Source: an uncultured Prevotella sp. (GTDB taxonomy: Bacteria > Bacteroidota > Bacteroidia > Bacteroidales > Bacteroidaceae). From it: a stretch of DNA of 64,000 bases. Every line of letters starts with the position of its first letter. Positions within the stretch are counted from its first letter, which is position 1. Below the pieces are notes generated by a model that searched no databases, was not told the origin of the DNA, and worked only from the letters and a program-made list of their open reading frames with translations. Made by a program: the position numbers and the translations under genes. Shown piece by piece: positions 63,084 to 64,000 of the stretch. The DNA lies in the NCBI GenBank assembly GCA_902798285.1, contig CADBVZ010000002.1, positions 1 through 64,000 on the forward strand, given 5' to 3'.

Positions 63084-64000
63084 ATGAATATGATTAAACT
63101 AATCACCAATTGCTTTTGCAAGAAAAGAGTATTTTTACCCTTTTACCTTTTTACCCTTTTACCTTTATCTGCTGCGGGGCAGCAGGTAACCGAGTTCAAC
63201 CTCTCTGGCCCTTACGCTGTGAGTGCCCCCTTTGCCCTTGATACCGTCGATGTGCAAGGCAAGAAGTTCGACCCCAACACCCTGATGAACAGCATCTCGC
63301 TCACATCCCAACCCACGGGTCGCTTCTCTGGTCAGATTCTCCCCTCATTACCCAACAGCAAGAGCGTAGGCTTGCTGAGTTTTTACGTCAACAATACCGA
63401 TTTTGTTAAGGGCAAGATCGAGGTGAAAGGCCCCAAGAATGCCAAACTTTATATTGATGGTGTGGAATCTTCAGGCGATCTTAACCTCGCCCCCGAACAT
63501 CATACTTTCACCATCCGCTTCCTCGCAGAACCCAATGATACCGACTCAATAGCGGTTTGCCTCCAGCCTGACAGGGGACAGGTCCCTGTCATGTCTGATA
63601 GTAATCTCTCACCTCTCACCTCTCAAAGGCTACGGGTAGGCGCGTCAGCGGGAATCCCCTCACCTCTAAAGGTGACGCTTGAAAAGCGTCATCCTTATTT
63701 TGTCCACGACCTCACTGATGGCAAGCGTGTTCGCAGCATCTCCCTCTCTGCCGATGGCCAACTGGTAGCCCTCGCTTACCAGACTACTGCTCGCGGAGGC
63801 TCTTCCGTTTGGAACTACGAGATTCGCGATGTCAAGACCCAGCGACTCATCACTCAACCCGCCAAGAATCCCAGTTGGATGCCCAAGTCCATCGCCTATC
63901 TGGTGGAGGAAAAGGAGGGCGACAAGCGCATATTGTATAAGGTCGATCCCAAGACGGGGGCTCGTTCTCGCTTTGCTTATGATATCCCAGAGGGTAATTA
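63084..64000 (+). CDS. S9-type peptidase (prolyl oligopeptidase/DPP-like), 3' end outside window
   Basis: The frame is open to the last base (305 codons). It starts MNMIKLITNCFCKKRVFLPF and has a hydrophobic signal part up to LSAAGQQ, which is coded by a TTTTACCCTTTTACC repeat. The mature part (FNLSGPYAVSAPFALDTVDV, later HPYFVHDLTDGKRVRSISLS and WNYEIRDVKTQRL) resembles the beta-propeller region of Bacteroidetes S9 peptidases; the catalytic domain would lie downstream. Residues about 160-196 (LQPDRGQVPVMSDSNLSPLT and on to GIPSPLK) come from a REP arm and 70-bp repeat copy C, both in frame. Confidence 0.8.
   Translation, partial: MNMIKLITNCFCKKRVFLPFYLFTLLPLSAAGQQVTEFNLSGPYAVSAPFALDTVDVQGKKFDPNTLMNSISLTSQPTGRFSGQILPSLPNSKSVGLLSFYVNNTDFVKGKIEVKGPKNAKLYIDGVESSGDLNLAPEHHTFTIRFLAEPNDTDSIAVCLQPDRGQVPVMSDSNLSPLTSQRLRVGASAGIPSPLKVTLEKRHPYFVHDLTDGKRVRSISLSADGQLVALAYQTTARGGSSVWNYEIRDVKTQRLITQPAKNPSWMPKSIAYLVEEKEGDKRILYKVDPKTGARSRFAYDIPEGN
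63132..63167. repeat. TTTTACCCTTTTACC repeat coding a signal peptide
   Basis: Four units of CCTTTTTA/CCCTTTTA give VFLPFYLFTLLPL, the hydrophobic core of the S9 peptidase signal sequence. Confidence 0.75.
63567..63596. repeat. Single REP-like arm in frame
   Basis: CCTGACAGGGGACAGGTCCC and the next bases are identical to the arm at 62979; here they code for PDRGQVPVMS. Confidence 0.85.
63600..63669. repeat. 70-bp repeat element, copy C, in frame
   Basis: Inverted relative to copies A and B; it codes for NLSPLTSQRLRVGASAGI followed by PSPLK, almost the same peptide as in the dehydrogenase. Confidence 0.88.

Overview
The window is bacterial chromosome, almost certainly from the order Bacteroidales and most like Prevotella or a close relative. 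The evidence is the promoter type (a TTG or TTTG element, about 20 bp, then TAnnTTTG, placed close to start codons), the protein families (TonB receptor with DUF4249 lipoprotein, a DUF6621-like protein, a fimbrillin-like lipoprotein, DUF349 protein, a carboxynorspermidine-synthase-like dehydrogenase, a rhaBAT cluster) and the AT-rich spacers filled with short repeats. No phage, plasmid backbone, insertion sequence, rRNA or CRISPR array was seen.

Layout. 1-3.5 kb: four same-strand genes for envelope and hydrolase functions; the first is cut by the window edge. 3.5-5.2 kb: a decayed intergenic region and a TPR-type membrane protein. 5.3-12.6 kb: phenylacetate-CoA ligase with an ACT-domain partner, tRNA-Val, purB, an rRNA pseudouridine synthase with a glycine-rich tail, asnS and an outer-membrane protein. 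12.6-16.3 kb (minus): CvfB-like protein, LolD-like ATPase and a CPA2 antiporter. 16.3-27.9 kb: asd, a TonB-receptor/DUF4249 pair, cdsA-ftsH-rsfS, tRNA-Gln, a DUF349 protein and CorA. 28-39.8 kb: pepD, a flippase-like protein, a 30-codon membrane peptide gene, ksgA, a candidate non-coding RNA, cyclophilin, a MATE pump, dnaK, a secreted protein, recA and a truncated four-helix-bundle gene. 39.8-51.2 kb: polyamine-type dehydrogenase, DUF6621-like gene, then L-rhamnose catabolism (rhaD on plus; rhaB-rhaA-rhaT on minus) with a fimbrillin-like lipoprotein, nhaD and an AraC-type regulator. 51.3-61.1 kb: four consecutive sensor histidine kinases on minus, with no response regulator in the window. 61.2-64 kb: frr, rsgA and the start of an S9-type peptidase.

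The most unusual property is a dense population of short modular repeats (GAGGTGAG/CTCACCTC arrays, 34-, 70- and about 100-bp composite units, REP-like hairpins, ATTGAAAATTGAAG arrays). They fill spacers and also lie in frame inside rhaB, rsgA, the dehydrogenase, the DUF6621-like gene and the S9 peptidase. Elsewhere they supply protein ends and stop codons. A 70-bp unit gives almost the same 23-residue peptide in two unrelated proteins. This resembles the in-frame palindromic elements known from Rickettsia, but the sequence family and host differ.

Other points for follow-up are the 30-codon gene with its own promoter and terminator, a promoter-to-terminator non-coding unit of about 300 nt, a set of apparently leaderless mRNAs, and the kinase operon. 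That operon looks like a duplicated two-gene module; one member lacks the phospho-acceptor histidine and another carries a frameshift. All functional calls rest on reading motifs and on memory of protein families; no database search was possible.
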